This document shows, piece by piece, positions 34,163 through 42,264 of a DNA stretch of 64,000 bases (the stretch's first letter is position 1; every line of letters starts with the position of its first letter). The stretch is from NCBI GenBank assembly GCA_003513495.1, contig DOPM01000043.1, forward strand, positions 140,330-204,329. Direction: 5' to 3'. The DNA comes from Desulfosporosinus sp. (GTDB lineage: Bacteria > Bacillota > Desulfitobacteriia > Desulfitobacteriales > Desulfitobacteriaceae). A program made the translations under genes and the position numbers. A model generated the notes under the pieces. That model was not told the DNA's origin and did not search any database. It saw only the letters and a list, made by a program, of their open reading frames with translations.

Positions 34163-35326
34163 ATGCCCAATAAAGAAATGTTATTGGTTCCAGGTCCTAC
34201 TCCAGTGGTGGATGAAATATATGAGGCTTTATCCAGTGAAACAATGGGGCACACTGATCCTCGATTTGGAAAGATTTTTAAGAACAGCTTAGAGCTAAGT
34301 AAGAAAATGTTCAACACGGATGGGGAAGTTTTTGTTATTGCAGGTTCAGGTACTTTGGCGATGGAAATGGCTATTATAAATACTGTTGCTCCAGGAGAAA
34401 AGTTGTTGGTCGTAAGCCATGGCTATTTTGGGGACCGCTTTATTCCTCTGGCCAAAGTTTTTGGTATCCAAGTTGAGACTCTTCAAGCGGAATGGGGTCA
34501 GCAGATTAGCAAAGAATTAGTGGAAGAAAAATTGGCTGAGGGTGGTTTCAAGGCAGTAACCGTGACACATGTAGATACATCGACGGGTGTCATGGCCAAT
34601 GTTGAAGAATTGGTTCCGGTTGTTAAAAAAACAGGAGCACTCTTTATTCTTGATGGAGTTTGTGCTTCGGCTGCCCTGGAAGAGGATATGCAAAAAGCAT
34701 ATGGTCATCCGGATTATAAAATAGATGTCGTGTTAACAGGTTCCCAAAAAGCGATTGGAGTTCCGCCGGGACTTGGAATTGTGGCTTTTGGACCGAAAGC
34801 ACTGGCAGCTCGTGAAGCGATGCCTTCTGTTATGGGATACTATACAGATATTAAGAATTGGCTTCCGGTCATGAATGACCCAGTTAAATATTTTGCTACT
34901 CCCCCGGTTAACATGATTGTTGCCTTTAATAAAGGGATGGAACTGGTAATGGCCGAAGGATTGGAGAAACGTTATCGTCGACATTTAGCTCTGGGACGAG
35001 CTGTGAGAGCTGGTCTGAAAGCCTATGGTATGAAGCCTCTAGCTTCAGAAGATGTCGCTGCTCCGACATTAAGTTGCATCATCTATCCAGAGGGCCTAAA
35101 TGATGTAGAGTTCCGATCAAAGTTGGCTTCGAAAGGCGTGATCGTCGCCGGGGCTTTAGCAGCATTAGCTGGGAAGGCTTTCCGAATCGGGCATATGGGA
35201 AATGCTACTGAAGAAATGTTTGTTAAAGCCCTCCAAATCGTTGGCGAGACTCTTCAGGAGATGGGATATACCGCTAATATTGATGCAGCAGTCAATGAGT
35301 TTAAAGGGATTTATCATTCTGCTTAA
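34163..35326 (+). CDS. Class-V aminotransferase (alanine/serine-glyoxylate aminotransferase family)
   Basis: A 387-residue PLP enzyme. The Lys of VVLTGSQKAIGVPPG (about 185-201) binds the cofactor, and the N-terminal LVPGPTPV is typical of AGXT/PucG proteins. Reactions in this family are alanine- or serine-glyoxylate transamination and ureidoglycine-glyoxylate transamination in purine breakdown. Control by a guanine-PRPP leader and PurBox-like sites suggests supply of glycine for purine synthesis or a role in purine turnover; which one is open. AAGGAGG precedes the ATG. Confidence 0.88.
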   Translation: MPNKEMLLVPGPTPVVDEIYEALSSETMGHTDPRFGKIFKNSLELSKKMFNTDGEVFVIAGSGTLAMEMAIINTVAPGEKLLVVSHGYFGDRFIPLAKVFGIQVETLQAEWGQQISKELVEEKLAEGGFKAVTVTHVDTSTGVMANVEELVPVVKKTGALFILDGVCASAALEEDMQKAYGHPDYKIDVVLTGSQKAIGVPPGLGIVAFGPKALAAREAMPSVMGYYTDIKNWLPVMNDPVKYFATPPVNMIVAFNKGMELVMAEGLEKRYRRHLALGRAVRAGLKAYGMKPLASEDVAAPTLSCIIYPEGLNDVEFRSKLASKGVIVAGALAALAGKAFRIGHMGNATEEMFVKALQIVGETLQEMGYTANIDAAVNEFKGIYHSA

Positions 35327-35388
35327 AGGGCTTAAATGTTCAGTCCTAGTACATGTTAAATAATGAAAACGAATACTAGTGAAGCAAT

Positions 35389-35420
35389 AAGGCTGCAAGA
35401 ATTAACTTGCAGTCTTGTTT
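35389..35420 (+). terminator. Terminator after the aminotransferase
   Basis: AAGGCTGCAAG/CTTGCAGTCTT stem with a 6-nt loop and one G-U pair, followed by GTTTT. Confidence 0.75.
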
Positions 35421-35483
35421 TACAGTTGAACGAGTTCGCAGGGATTGATTAAGGGTGAATCCTTGAGGGGACAACGCAATGAT

Positions 35484-35518
35484 CGAACGATATATGCAAA
35501 TATATGCATAACGTTCGG
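35484..35518. promoter_or_regulatory. PurBox-like inverted pair before the xdh leader
   Basis: CGAACG (35484-35489) and CGTTCGG (35512-35518), i.e. CCGAACG on the other strand, just before the -35 box at 35527. The downstream half with its flank (ATTTTCCGAACGTTAT on the minus strand) is a close match to the PurBox. Confidence 0.68.
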
Positions 35519-35526
35519 AAAATGTA

Positions 35527-35555
35527 TTGACCTCTGAGGAGATTTCTTGTAGAAT
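35527..35555 (+). promoter_or_regulatory. sigma-A promoter of the xdh operon
   Basis: TTGACC, 17-nt spacer, TAGAAT. It shares layout and much of the spacer with the promoter at 33678. Confidence 0.8.
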
Positions 35556-35581
35556 AAGCTCATGATCGACAAATGAATAGT

Positions 35582-35651
35582 GTTCATATAGTCGCAGAGA
35601 TATGGTCTGCAAGTTTCTACCGGACTGCCGTAAATTGTCCGACTATGAGCG
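35582..35651 (+). promoter_or_regulatory. Purine (guanine-type) riboswitch aptamer before xdh
   Basis: P2 GCAGA/TCTGC with L2 GATATGG, J2/3 GTTTCTACC, P3 CGGAC/GTCCG with a loop containing GCCGTAAA, and J3/1 GACTATG with C at the specificity position. This is a more canonical copy than the one at 33731. Confidence 0.94.
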
Positions 35652-35674
35652 AAAGATATACCGCAGGGCCAGTT

Positions 35675-35737
35675 CCCAGGCGGCAGATTTCTCTCACCAA
35701 TTTTGAGTTGAAACCTGTTCGCTTGGGTTATTTTTTT
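35675..35737 (+). terminator. Terminator of the xdh guanine riboswitch
   Basis: The stem starting CCCAGGCGGCAG (35675) pairs with CCTGTTCGCTTGGG (ending 35727), followed by TTATTTTTTT. It is homologous to the terminator at 33897, but only 23 nt separate it from the aptamer, so the ykkC core is absent. Confidence 0.82.
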
Positions 35738-35774
35738 GTACTAATGACTTAGAGCCAAATGAGGAGGGGTAAGC

Positions 35775-36578
35775 ATGTTTACCATAACGGATTTAGTTCA
35801 ACCAGAAAACTTAGCAGAAGCTTATCAGATCTTGACGGATAAACGAAATAATACCATTCTTGGAGGCTGCGCCTTTCTGAAGATGGGTAAAAAACAGATC
35901 AATAAAGGAATAGATCTTACGAAACTTAATTTAAATTATATTCGAGAACAAGATGGTTTTATTGTGATCGGCGCTATGACAAGCTTGAGAGAACTTGAAA
36001 CTCATCCTCTCTTAAAAGAAAATTATAATGGGATACTTCCTAAATCCGTTCGTGACATTATTGGCGTACAATTTAGAAACGGCGTTACAGTGGGTGCTTC
36101 AATTTATTCTAAATACGGTTTTTCTGATTTGATCACGGCTATGTTATGCCTGGACACGGAAGTTGAGTTATTTAAGGGTGGAAGAATGTCTTTGGCTGAC
36201 TTTCTAGCCAGACCGTTAGAAAAAGACCTTCTTGTTCGATTATGGATCCAAAAAACTGTGCGTCAAGCAACTTACTTGAGTTTTAGAAGTTCTGCCAGCG
36301 ATTATGCAGTGTTAAATGTGGCGGTCTCTAAGCTTGATAATCATTGGACAATTGTAGTGGGCGCTAGGCCGAGTAAAGCCGACATTGCATTTGGTGCTTC
36401 CGAAATGCTTGAGCAGGAAGAACTGACGTTAGAAAGGATAGAAGAAGCAGCTCAGAGAGCATCGGAAGAATTATCCTTTGGAACGAATACTCGGGGAACA
36501 GCAGTGTATCGTAAAGCCCTTTGTAAAACGCTTGTTAAACGTGGAATAATGGAGGTGGCAGCATGCAAATCAAATTAA
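35775..36578 (+). CDS. Xanthine dehydrogenase-type FAD-binding subunit
   Basis: A 267-residue subunit of the molybdenum hydroxylase family, smaller than usual (about 290). It contains the FAD_binding_5 part (TILGGCAFLKMG) and a CO-dehydrogenase-flavoprotein-like C-terminus. It accepts electrons from the 2Fe-2S subunit and passes them to NAD+ or another acceptor. First gene of a three-gene operon; its end overlaps the next start by 16 nt. GAGGAGG precedes the ATG. Confidence 0.87.
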   Translation: MFTITDLVQPENLAEAYQILTDKRNNTILGGCAFLKMGKKQINKGIDLTKLNLNYIREQDGFIVIGAMTSLRELETHPLLKENYNGILPKSVRDIIGVQFRNGVTVGASIYSKYGFSDLITAMLCLDTEVELFKGGRMSLADFLARPLEKDLLVRLWIQKTVRQATYLSFRSSASDYAVLNVAVSKLDNHWTIVVGARPSKADIAFGASEMLEQEELTLERIEEAAQRASEELSFGTNTRGTAVYRKALCKTLVKRGIMEVAACKSN

Positions 36579-37012
36579 CGATTAATGATAAAGCAGTTAA
36601 ATGGGATGTGGCAAATGATGAGCTTTTAGCGGATACCTTGAGATCCCATGGACTCTTGAGCGTTAAAAAGGCTTGTGATACAAGCTGCTGTGGACTTTGT
36701 ACTATATGGATTGACGGCAAATCAATGCTTTCATGTTCGATTCTTTCTGTACGCGTCCATGGTAAGAAAATCACAACCATAGAGGGACTTCCTCAGGAAG
36801 CAGAAGAATTTGCCCGTATACTCAGCGCGGAAGGGGCGGAACAATGCGGTTTTTGCAGCCCGGGTTTTATTATGAGTGTCTTAGCTATGAAAAATGAGTT
36901 AGTTAACCCTACGGAGGAAGAGATTATTCACTATTTAACAGGCAACTTATGCCGGTGCACGGGTTATATGGGACAGCTTAGGGCGATCAAGACCTATCTG
37001 GGGGTGGCATAG
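36563..37012 (+). CDS. Xanthine dehydrogenase-type 2Fe-2S subunit
   Basis: A 149-residue protein with a plant-type [2Fe-2S] domain (C38, C43, C46, C58) and a second helical [2Fe-2S] domain (C95, C98, C130, C132; CGFCSPG and CRCTGY). It carries electrons from the molybdenum centre to FAD. The stop TAG is followed one base later by the ATG of the large subunit. Confidence 0.93.
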   Translation: MQIKLTINDKAVKWDVANDELLADTLRSHGLLSVKKACDTSCCGLCTIWIDGKSMLSCSILSVRVHGKKITTIEGLPQEAEEFARILSAEGAEQCGFCSPGFIMSVLAMKNELVNPTEEEIIHYLTGNLCRCTGYMGQLRAIKTYLGVA

Positions 37013-37013
37013 G

Positions 37014-39296
37014 ATGAAAAGCGTTGGTCAAAGCATACGAAAAATTGATGGAATGGCAATCGCTATGGGTAAACCAGTCTATACTGAGGATTTGGCCATG
37101 GCTAATGCCTTAGTGGTAAAGATTTTAAGAAGCCCACACGCTTATGCTAAAATTACGTCCATTGACATTTCAAAGGCAGAGAGTTTAGAAGGGGTGGAAT
37201 GTATCCTTACCTATAAGGATGTTCCCAACCAGCGATTTACCTTAGCTGGTCAATCTTATCCTGAACCTTCACCTTATGATCGTCTCATACTCGATCAAGT
37301 TGTTCGCTATGTAGGGGATGAAGTGGCAATTATTGCAGCGGTGGATGAAAAAACGGCGCTCTTGGCGATGAAAAAGATCAAGGTTGAGTATGAAGTGATG
37401 GAGCCTGTATTAGATTTCGAGCAGGCCATAGGGCATTCCTCGGTGGTGCATACTGAAGAGGATTTAAGCTGTAACTTTGATATTGGACTACAAAAGGACC
37501 AGAATATTACGTCTTCCTGTCATGAAGAAGTTGGTGATGTGGAAGAAGAATTCAAACAATGTGCCGTGGTGGTCGAGGATGTCTATTATCCACAAGCTCA
37601 AGCGCATACTATGATGGAAACCTATCGGTCTTTCACCTATCTGGATCACGTGGGCAGGCTGATCGTACTCAGTTCCACACAAGTTCCTTTTCATATTCGA
37701 AGACAATTAGCACGAGCCTTGCAAATCTCCTCTACAAAAATAAGGGTAATCAAGCCTAGAATCGGTGGCGGATTTGGGGGAAAGCAAACTGGGGCAGGAG
37801 ATATCTTTGCCGCCATTGTAACCTTGAAAACAGGTAAACCAGCCATGATCATTTATGATCGAAAAGAAACCTTTAGCTGTACGACAAGTAGACATGCTAT
37901 GAGAATATCAGTGAAACTAGGTGCTGACCAAGATGGTTTTATTAGAGCGCTGGATATGCAGGTCTTATCTGATACTGGTGCCTACGGAGAGCATGCTCCA
38001 ACGGTTTTAGGTTGTGTAGGTCATTACACTCTCCCCCTTTATAATAAAACGAGAGCAGTACGGTTTGATGGAAAAGCTGTATACACTAACAAAATGCCTG
38101 CCGGGGCTTTTAGAGGATACGGAGCAACCCAAGGTACCTTCGCTTTGGAATCTACGGTCAATAAGTTAGCAGAACACTTAAAGATGGATCCAACAGAACT
38201 TCGTTTAAAAAATATTAGTAAAGTTGGAGAAACCTTTCTTACAGGTCATGGAGTTAGGCTCGGCAGCTCGTCTTTAGATCGGTGTATCGCTAAGGGTAAA
38301 GAGCTCATTGGCTGGGAAGAGAAATTCCCAAGTCGAGACGTCGGTAACAACAAAGTTAGAGCGGTTGGTATGGCGATCACGATGCAGGGCTCGGGGATTG
38401 CCACTATCGGGACTGCTTCTGCTGAAATTCGCTTAAATGATGATGGAAACGTTACTCTTCTTACTGGGGCAACGGATATGGGAACGGGTTGCGATACTAT
38501 TCTCAGCCAGATGGCTGCAGAGATTTTAGAGATCCCTATGGAAAAGATTATTGTTAATGCGGGAGATACAGATACTTCTCCCTACGACCCAGGTTCTTAT
38601 GCTTCAAGTACGACCTATGTAGCAGGGGCGGCGGTCGTAAAGGCAGCAGAGGAGTTAAAAGGAAAAATACTCGAACAAGGCGCAGCATTTTTAGAGGTTA
38701 CCTTGCAAGACGTTGAATTCAATGGCTCTGGGGTCCGTACCTTAAGCGGGGATCAAGAGATAAGCTTGGCTAAACTAGCGGAACTTACCATCCTAGGTAG
38801 GGGAAATCTACAGCTTGTGGGGTATGTTACCCAGGGGTGTGAAGTATCCCCCCCGCCTTATGTTGCCGGTTTTGCTGAGGTGGAAGTTGATCGAGAGACC
38901 GGAAAAGTAGACTTAATTGACTATGTTGCAGTTATCGACTGCGGTACAGTAATTAACCCAAATCTCGCTCGTATTCAAGCCGAAGGCGGAATTGCTCAAG
39001 GAATTGGCATGGCCCTTTATGAACAGGTAAGGTATGATGAGATCGGAAAAATGGCTACAAACAGCTTTATGCAATATAAAATTCCTACTCGTAAGGATGT
39101 TGGGAAAGTGCGTATAGAGTTTGAAGAGAGCTTTGAACCCACAGGTCCCTTTGGGGCAAAATCCATAGGAGAAGTCGTGGCTAATACACCACCGCCAGCC
39201 ATTTCTCATGCGATTTACAATGCCGTTGGAGTCAGAGAGCATCATTTGCCGATTACACCGGAAAAGGTTTTCTTAGGTATGAAGAAATTGATCTAG
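37014..39296 (+). CDS. Xanthine dehydrogenase-type molybdopterin subunit
   Basis: A 760-residue catalytic subunit. It has GGGFGGKQ (about 247-254), GAFRGYGATQ in the molybdopterin-binding region, and the C-terminal GPFGAKSIGE with the catalytic Glu. It hydroxylates a purine (xanthine/hypoxanthine) or another N-heterocycle or aldehyde. Placement behind a guanine riboswitch and PurBox-like sites argues for a purine. Selenium-dependent hydroxylases of anaerobes resemble this type, but no xdh maturation genes are here. Confidence 0.9.
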   Translation: MKSVGQSIRKIDGMAIAMGKPVYTEDLAMANALVVKILRSPHAYAKITSIDISKAESLEGVECILTYKDVPNQRFTLAGQSYPEPSPYDRLILDQVVRYVGDEVAIIAAVDEKTALLAMKKIKVEYEVMEPVLDFEQAIGHSSVVHTEEDLSCNFDIGLQKDQNITSSCHEEVGDVEEEFKQCAVVVEDVYYPQAQAHTMMETYRSFTYLDHVGRLIVLSSTQVPFHIRRQLARALQISSTKIRVIKPRIGGGFGGKQTGAGDIFAAIVTLKTGKPAMIIYDRKETFSCTTSRHAMRISVKLGADQDGFIRALDMQVLSDTGAYGEHAPTVLGCVGHYTLPLYNKTRAVRFDGKAVYTNKMPAGAFRGYGATQGTFALESTVNKLAEHLKMDPTELRLKNISKVGETFLTGHGVRLGSSSLDRCIAKGKELIGWEEKFPSRDVGNNKVRAVGMAITMQGSGIATIGTASAEIRLNDDGNVTLLTGATDMGTGCDTILSQMAAEILEIPMEKIIVNAGDTDTSPYDPGSYASSTTYVAGAAVVKAAEELKGKILEQGAAFLEVTLQDVEFNGSGVRTLSGDQEISLAKLAELTILGRGNLQLVGYVTQGCEVSPPPYVAGFAEVEVDRETGKVDLIDYVAVIDCGTVINPNLARIQAEGGIAQGIGMALYEQVRYDEIGKMATNSFMQYKIPTRKDVGKVRIEFEESFEPTGPFGAKSIGEVVANTPPPAISHAIYNAVGVREHHLPITPEKVFLGMKKLI

Positions 39297-39317
39297 GTCT
39301 TGATTAAGAATTAGTAG

Positions 39318-39350
39318 CTCCCTTACTTTAGGTAGGGGAGTTTTTTATTT
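39318..39350 (+). terminator. xdh operon terminator
   Basis: CTCCCTTAC/GTAGGGGAG stem with a 5-nt loop, followed by T6. Confidence 0.85.
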
Positions 39351-39443
39351 CATTGTGATTTGACGATTAAGGAGCGTTCTTGGGATATGGATGCTATAAT
39401 AAATTCATACTGATAGATAAGAGATTCGAGAGGTCGTGGTGTA

Positions 39444-39785
39444 ATGGATCCAAACCATAAATTTAGCAAAGAACAGCTTGTTTCTAAGACCGTAACCCTT
39501 CCTCGTTTAAACCGTTTGAGCCCTTCTCTAGAAAGCACTGCCTTGAAAATCATGGAGGAATCTGGAGAGTTAGCGCAAGCAATAGGTAAACTGAGGGGAT
39601 TAAGTGGAGAACGTCAGCGTATGGAAGAAGCTGAAGCGATGCAGATGGTTGCTCGAGAATTGGTCGATGTAGCACAGACTGCGGTCACGATGATGTTTGT
39701 CCTGGAAGAGCAATATGGCATTAATTTGGAAGATATTTTGGCAGAGCATTTAACGAAATTACGTAACAAAGGGTATTGTGATTGA
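39444..39785 (+). CDS. MazG-like nucleotide pyrophosphohydrolase
   Basis: A 113-residue all-helical protein with the EESGELAQA (about 38-46) and ELVDVAQT (about 72-79) metal-binding motifs of the MazG/dUTPase-like superfamily. It probably cleaves a non-canonical NTP. Stand-alone gene between two terminator/operator regions. Confidence 0.82.
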   Translation: MDPNHKFSKEQLVSKTVTLPRLNRLSPSLESTALKIMEESGELAQAIGKLRGLSGERQRMEEAEAMQMVARELVDVAQTAVTMMFVLEEQYGINLEDILAEHLTKLRNKGYCD

Positions 39786-39816
39786 CTTACTAGGTTGATT
39801 CATAAACAAAGTTTGA

Positions 39817-39832
39817 TGTGATCAAAATCACG
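39817..39832. promoter_or_regulatory. CRP/FNR-family binding site
   Basis: TGTGA-TCAAAA-TCACG matches the TGTGA-N6-TCACA operator of CRP and of Gram-positive Fnr at nine of ten half-site bases. It is 77 nt upstream of the MetE-like start, with a possible -10 (GATATACTTT region) in between, so an activating position is plausible. Confidence 0.5.
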
Positions 39833-39908
39833 ATATGTCAGATAGGGATTTGATATACTTTAGATAATAAATAATCGAACTATTCTGACAGGAAGGAGGT
39901 TGTCATGT

Positions 39909-40925
39909 ATGCTGACAGGTCAAGCATTAACAACCGCCATGGGTATTTTACCTCACACTAGTTTAACAGAGGCACAAAGATTGGCACTTAGTTTAGACAT
40001 CCCCTTTTGGCCGCAGTTACCCCGCTTCCGTTTTAAAGAAGACATGTATGCTCAATTTGCCGAGCATTTCCCTGGAATCATCGTTGATGAAGGAAAACAA
40101 AGCCTCCATTTCTCCCATGAACGCTTTGCACAAGAACTTGATGAATACCTGGAAGCTAGCAGTAATACGGATCATTTTGCTTTATCGGAGGAGTCCTCAG
40201 CAGCTTTTAATGGCTTTTTGACGCATGATTTGTCGTCTTATAAAATGATTCATGGACAGACAGTTGGCCCAATCAGTTTTGGACTTAAAATTTGCGATGA
40301 AGAACGTAAACCCATGATTTATAACGATTTTGTCCGTGAGATTCTTTACGATTTTCTTACACATAAGATCACTTGGCAATATAATCAGTTAAAACAAGTC
40401 CATCCTAACCCCTTTGTATGGTTGGATGAACCAGGCCTAGAAATGATTTTCAACTCCCTTAGTGCTTATACTTCAGAAGTTGCACAGGTGGAGTACAGAG
40501 CTTTCTTATCTAAACTGCCGGGCCCAAAGGGAGTTCATTTATGTGGAAACCCTGACTGGGACTTTCTGTTAAAGGCAGACATTGATATTCTTTCGGTTGA
40601 TGCTTTTAGCTGGGGTCACATTTTGGTACGCTATGTTGATGAGTTAAAAGAGTTTTTGCAACGTGGGAGAATAATATCCTGGGGGATTATCCCCACTTTG
40701 ACAAGCGAATTAAGTTTAGAGACCAGTCAATCTCTGATAGATCGGTTACTTGATTTATGGAGATTTCTTAATCAGCATGGATTAGATGATCAGCTAATTT
40801 ATGATCGTTCCTGGTTAGCCCCATCTCGATGCTGTCTAATCAATGGGGATGGAACTGCTAGTATCAAACACTCCTTTGAACTTTTACGTGAAATATCCCA
40901 AAATCTAAGACAAAGACTTGGGTAA
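39909..40925 (+). CDS. MetE-like (UROD/MetE superfamily) protein
   Basis: A 338-residue TIM-barrel resembling the C-terminal half of cobalamin-independent methionine synthase. The zinc-ligand pattern is partly kept: GVHLCGNPDW gives His-x-Cys and SRCC near the end gives a further Cys. The N-terminal half of MetE is absent. Such short proteins can be methyltransferases that use another methyl donor; no reaction can be assigned. The ATG at 39909 (GGAGG 9 nt upstream) is preferred over the TTG at 39900. Confidence 0.8.
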   Translation: MLTGQALTTAMGILPHTSLTEAQRLALSLDIPFWPQLPRFRFKEDMYAQFAEHFPGIIVDEGKQSLHFSHERFAQELDEYLEASSNTDHFALSEESSAAFNGFLTHDLSSYKMIHGQTVGPISFGLKICDEERKPMIYNDFVREILYDFLTHKITWQYNQLKQVHPNPFVWLDEPGLEMIFNSLSAYTSEVAQVEYRAFLSKLPGPKGVHLCGNPDWDFLLKADIDILSVDAFSWGHILVRYVDELKEFLQRGRIISWGIIPTLTSELSLETSQSLIDRLLDLWRFLNQHGLDDQLIYDRSWLAPSRCCLINGDGTASIKHSFELLREISQNLRQRLG

Positions 40926-40944
40926 GGAAAGAATTCGCCGAGAT

Positions 40945-40975
40945 AGGCTGGCCCATTTATCCAGCCTTTTTTCTG
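40945..40975 (+). terminator. Terminator after the MetE-like gene
   Basis: AGGCTGG/CCAGCCT with a 9-nt loop, followed by T6. Confidence 0.85.
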
Positions 40976-41075
40976 TTTATGGTGAATAAAATTTCTCTAA
41001 TATGGGAAGAGGAATTTATCGGATTTTACCGAATGATGTAGGTAGATGGAAATGTTATTAAACGGAGGGTTCAAG

Positions 41076-41918
41076 ATGAAAAGGATTGCCCTGGTGACAG
41101 ATAGTACGGCGGATCTTACGGAAGAAGTAAAAAAGGATTGTGATGTCCATGTCATCCCTCTAAAAGTGAGATTTGGAGAGCAGGAGTATACTGATGGTGA
41201 ACTTTCAAGTGAGGATTTCTATCGACGGTTAATGGAAGAAAATGTACTTCCTAAAACATCACAACCTACTCCGGAAGAGTTCGAGCGTTTATACAGTGAG
41301 TTACTAGAGGAATATCAAGAGGTCATCTCTGTGCATATATCCTCAGCACTGAGCGGTACATTTAACGCCGCCCATCTTGCTAAAGAGAAGTTTAAAGAGA
41401 AGATTCATCTTGTAGATTCAAAAACCATCAGTCTTGGTGCAGGTTTAATGCTGATGGAGGCTGCGAGAAATATTAAAGCGGGTCATGAAACTGAGTGGAT
41501 TCTTGAGAGCCTTAAGAAGGCTCGACTAAATATAGAAACACTTTTTACGTTAAATACGTTGGAATACCTGCAAAAAGGTGGGCGTATCGGAAAGGTTCAA
41601 GGTTTCATGGGAGCTCTTTTAAATATTAAGCCTATTATCAGAGTAGGGGATGATGGAGTATATCATACCTATGGAAAAGCACACAGTCAGAAGAAAGCTT
41701 TAGATAATGTTGTTCAGGCTTATAAAGATTTAGCAAAAGGCAGGAAACCAATCCATTTAGTAGTAGTTCATGGTGCAGCAAAAAAGGCTGGAGTATATCT
41801 AAAGGAAGCTTTAGAATATGCTTTTCAAATACCGACGACTGTCTTTACTCAGGTGGGACCGGTCATAGGAGTGCACACTGGTCCGGGTACAGTGGGGGCT
41901 GCTATACAGTTCGAGTAA
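41076..41918 (+). CDS. DegV family fatty acid-binding protein
   Basis: A 280-residue EDD-fold protein. The start MKRIALVTDSTADL and the SSALSGTFNAA loop are typical. DegV/FakB proteins bind a fatty acid and present it to the kinase FakA for phosphorylation; fakA is not in this window. The ATG at 41076 has CGGAGGG upstream, which excludes the longer reading from 41046. Confidence 0.92.
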   Translation: MKRIALVTDSTADLTEEVKKDCDVHVIPLKVRFGEQEYTDGELSSEDFYRRLMEENVLPKTSQPTPEEFERLYSELLEEYQEVISVHISSALSGTFNAAHLAKEKFKEKIHLVDSKTISLGAGLMLMEAARNIKAGHETEWILESLKKARLNIETLFTLNTLEYLQKGGRIGKVQGFMGALLNIKPIIRVGDDGVYHTYGKAHSQKKALDNVVQAYKDLAKGRKPIHLVVVHGAAKKAGVYLKEALEYAFQIPTTVFTQVGPVIGVHTGPGTVGAAIQFE

Positions 41919-41924
41919 AAAGCT

Positions 41925-41962
41925 AGAACCCATGGGATAATTACACCCAAGGGTTCTTTTCA
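41925..41962 (+). terminator. Terminator after the degV-like gene
   Basis: AGAACCCATGGG pairs with CCCAAGGGTTCT around about nine nucleotides, followed by T4. Confidence 0.75.
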
Positions 41963-42097
41963 TATGACTATTTAAGAATCTTTAATAATACTATTATTGG
42001 AGAACTATTAAAATAAGGGTTACATCAGGAATTGAGTAGGGCAGAATTTGCATATTTATAAAAGGATCAATTGTGTCAGCAAGAAGGGTGAGTGGAT

Positions 42098-42262
42098 ATG
42101 GGCTATTGGACGTTAGGGATAGCTATAGGAATTATTGTGTTATTTGGTTATTGGTCAAATAGACGGCGTCTAAAATCAGAGAAAAGACAGAAACCCAAGG
42201 TATCTAAAGTCTATCCTTTATCAAAAGCGAAGAGCCAGACTAAACTGCGAAGAGTCAAATAG
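42098..42262 (+). CDS. Small membrane protein (54 residues)
   Basis: A single N-terminal membrane helix (YWTLGIAIGIIVLFGYW, residues 3-19) is followed by a strongly basic tail (RRRLKSEKRQKPK...RRVK). AGAAGGGTGAG upstream could act as SD. It ends 2 nt before the convergent acyl-CoA dehydrogenase stop. I do not recognise the family; the composition (hydrophobic then basic) and SD support a real gene. Confidence 0.55.
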   Translation: MGYWTLGIAIGIIVLFGYWSNRRRLKSEKRQKPKVSKVYPLSKAKSQTKLRRVK

Positions 42263-42264
42263 GG

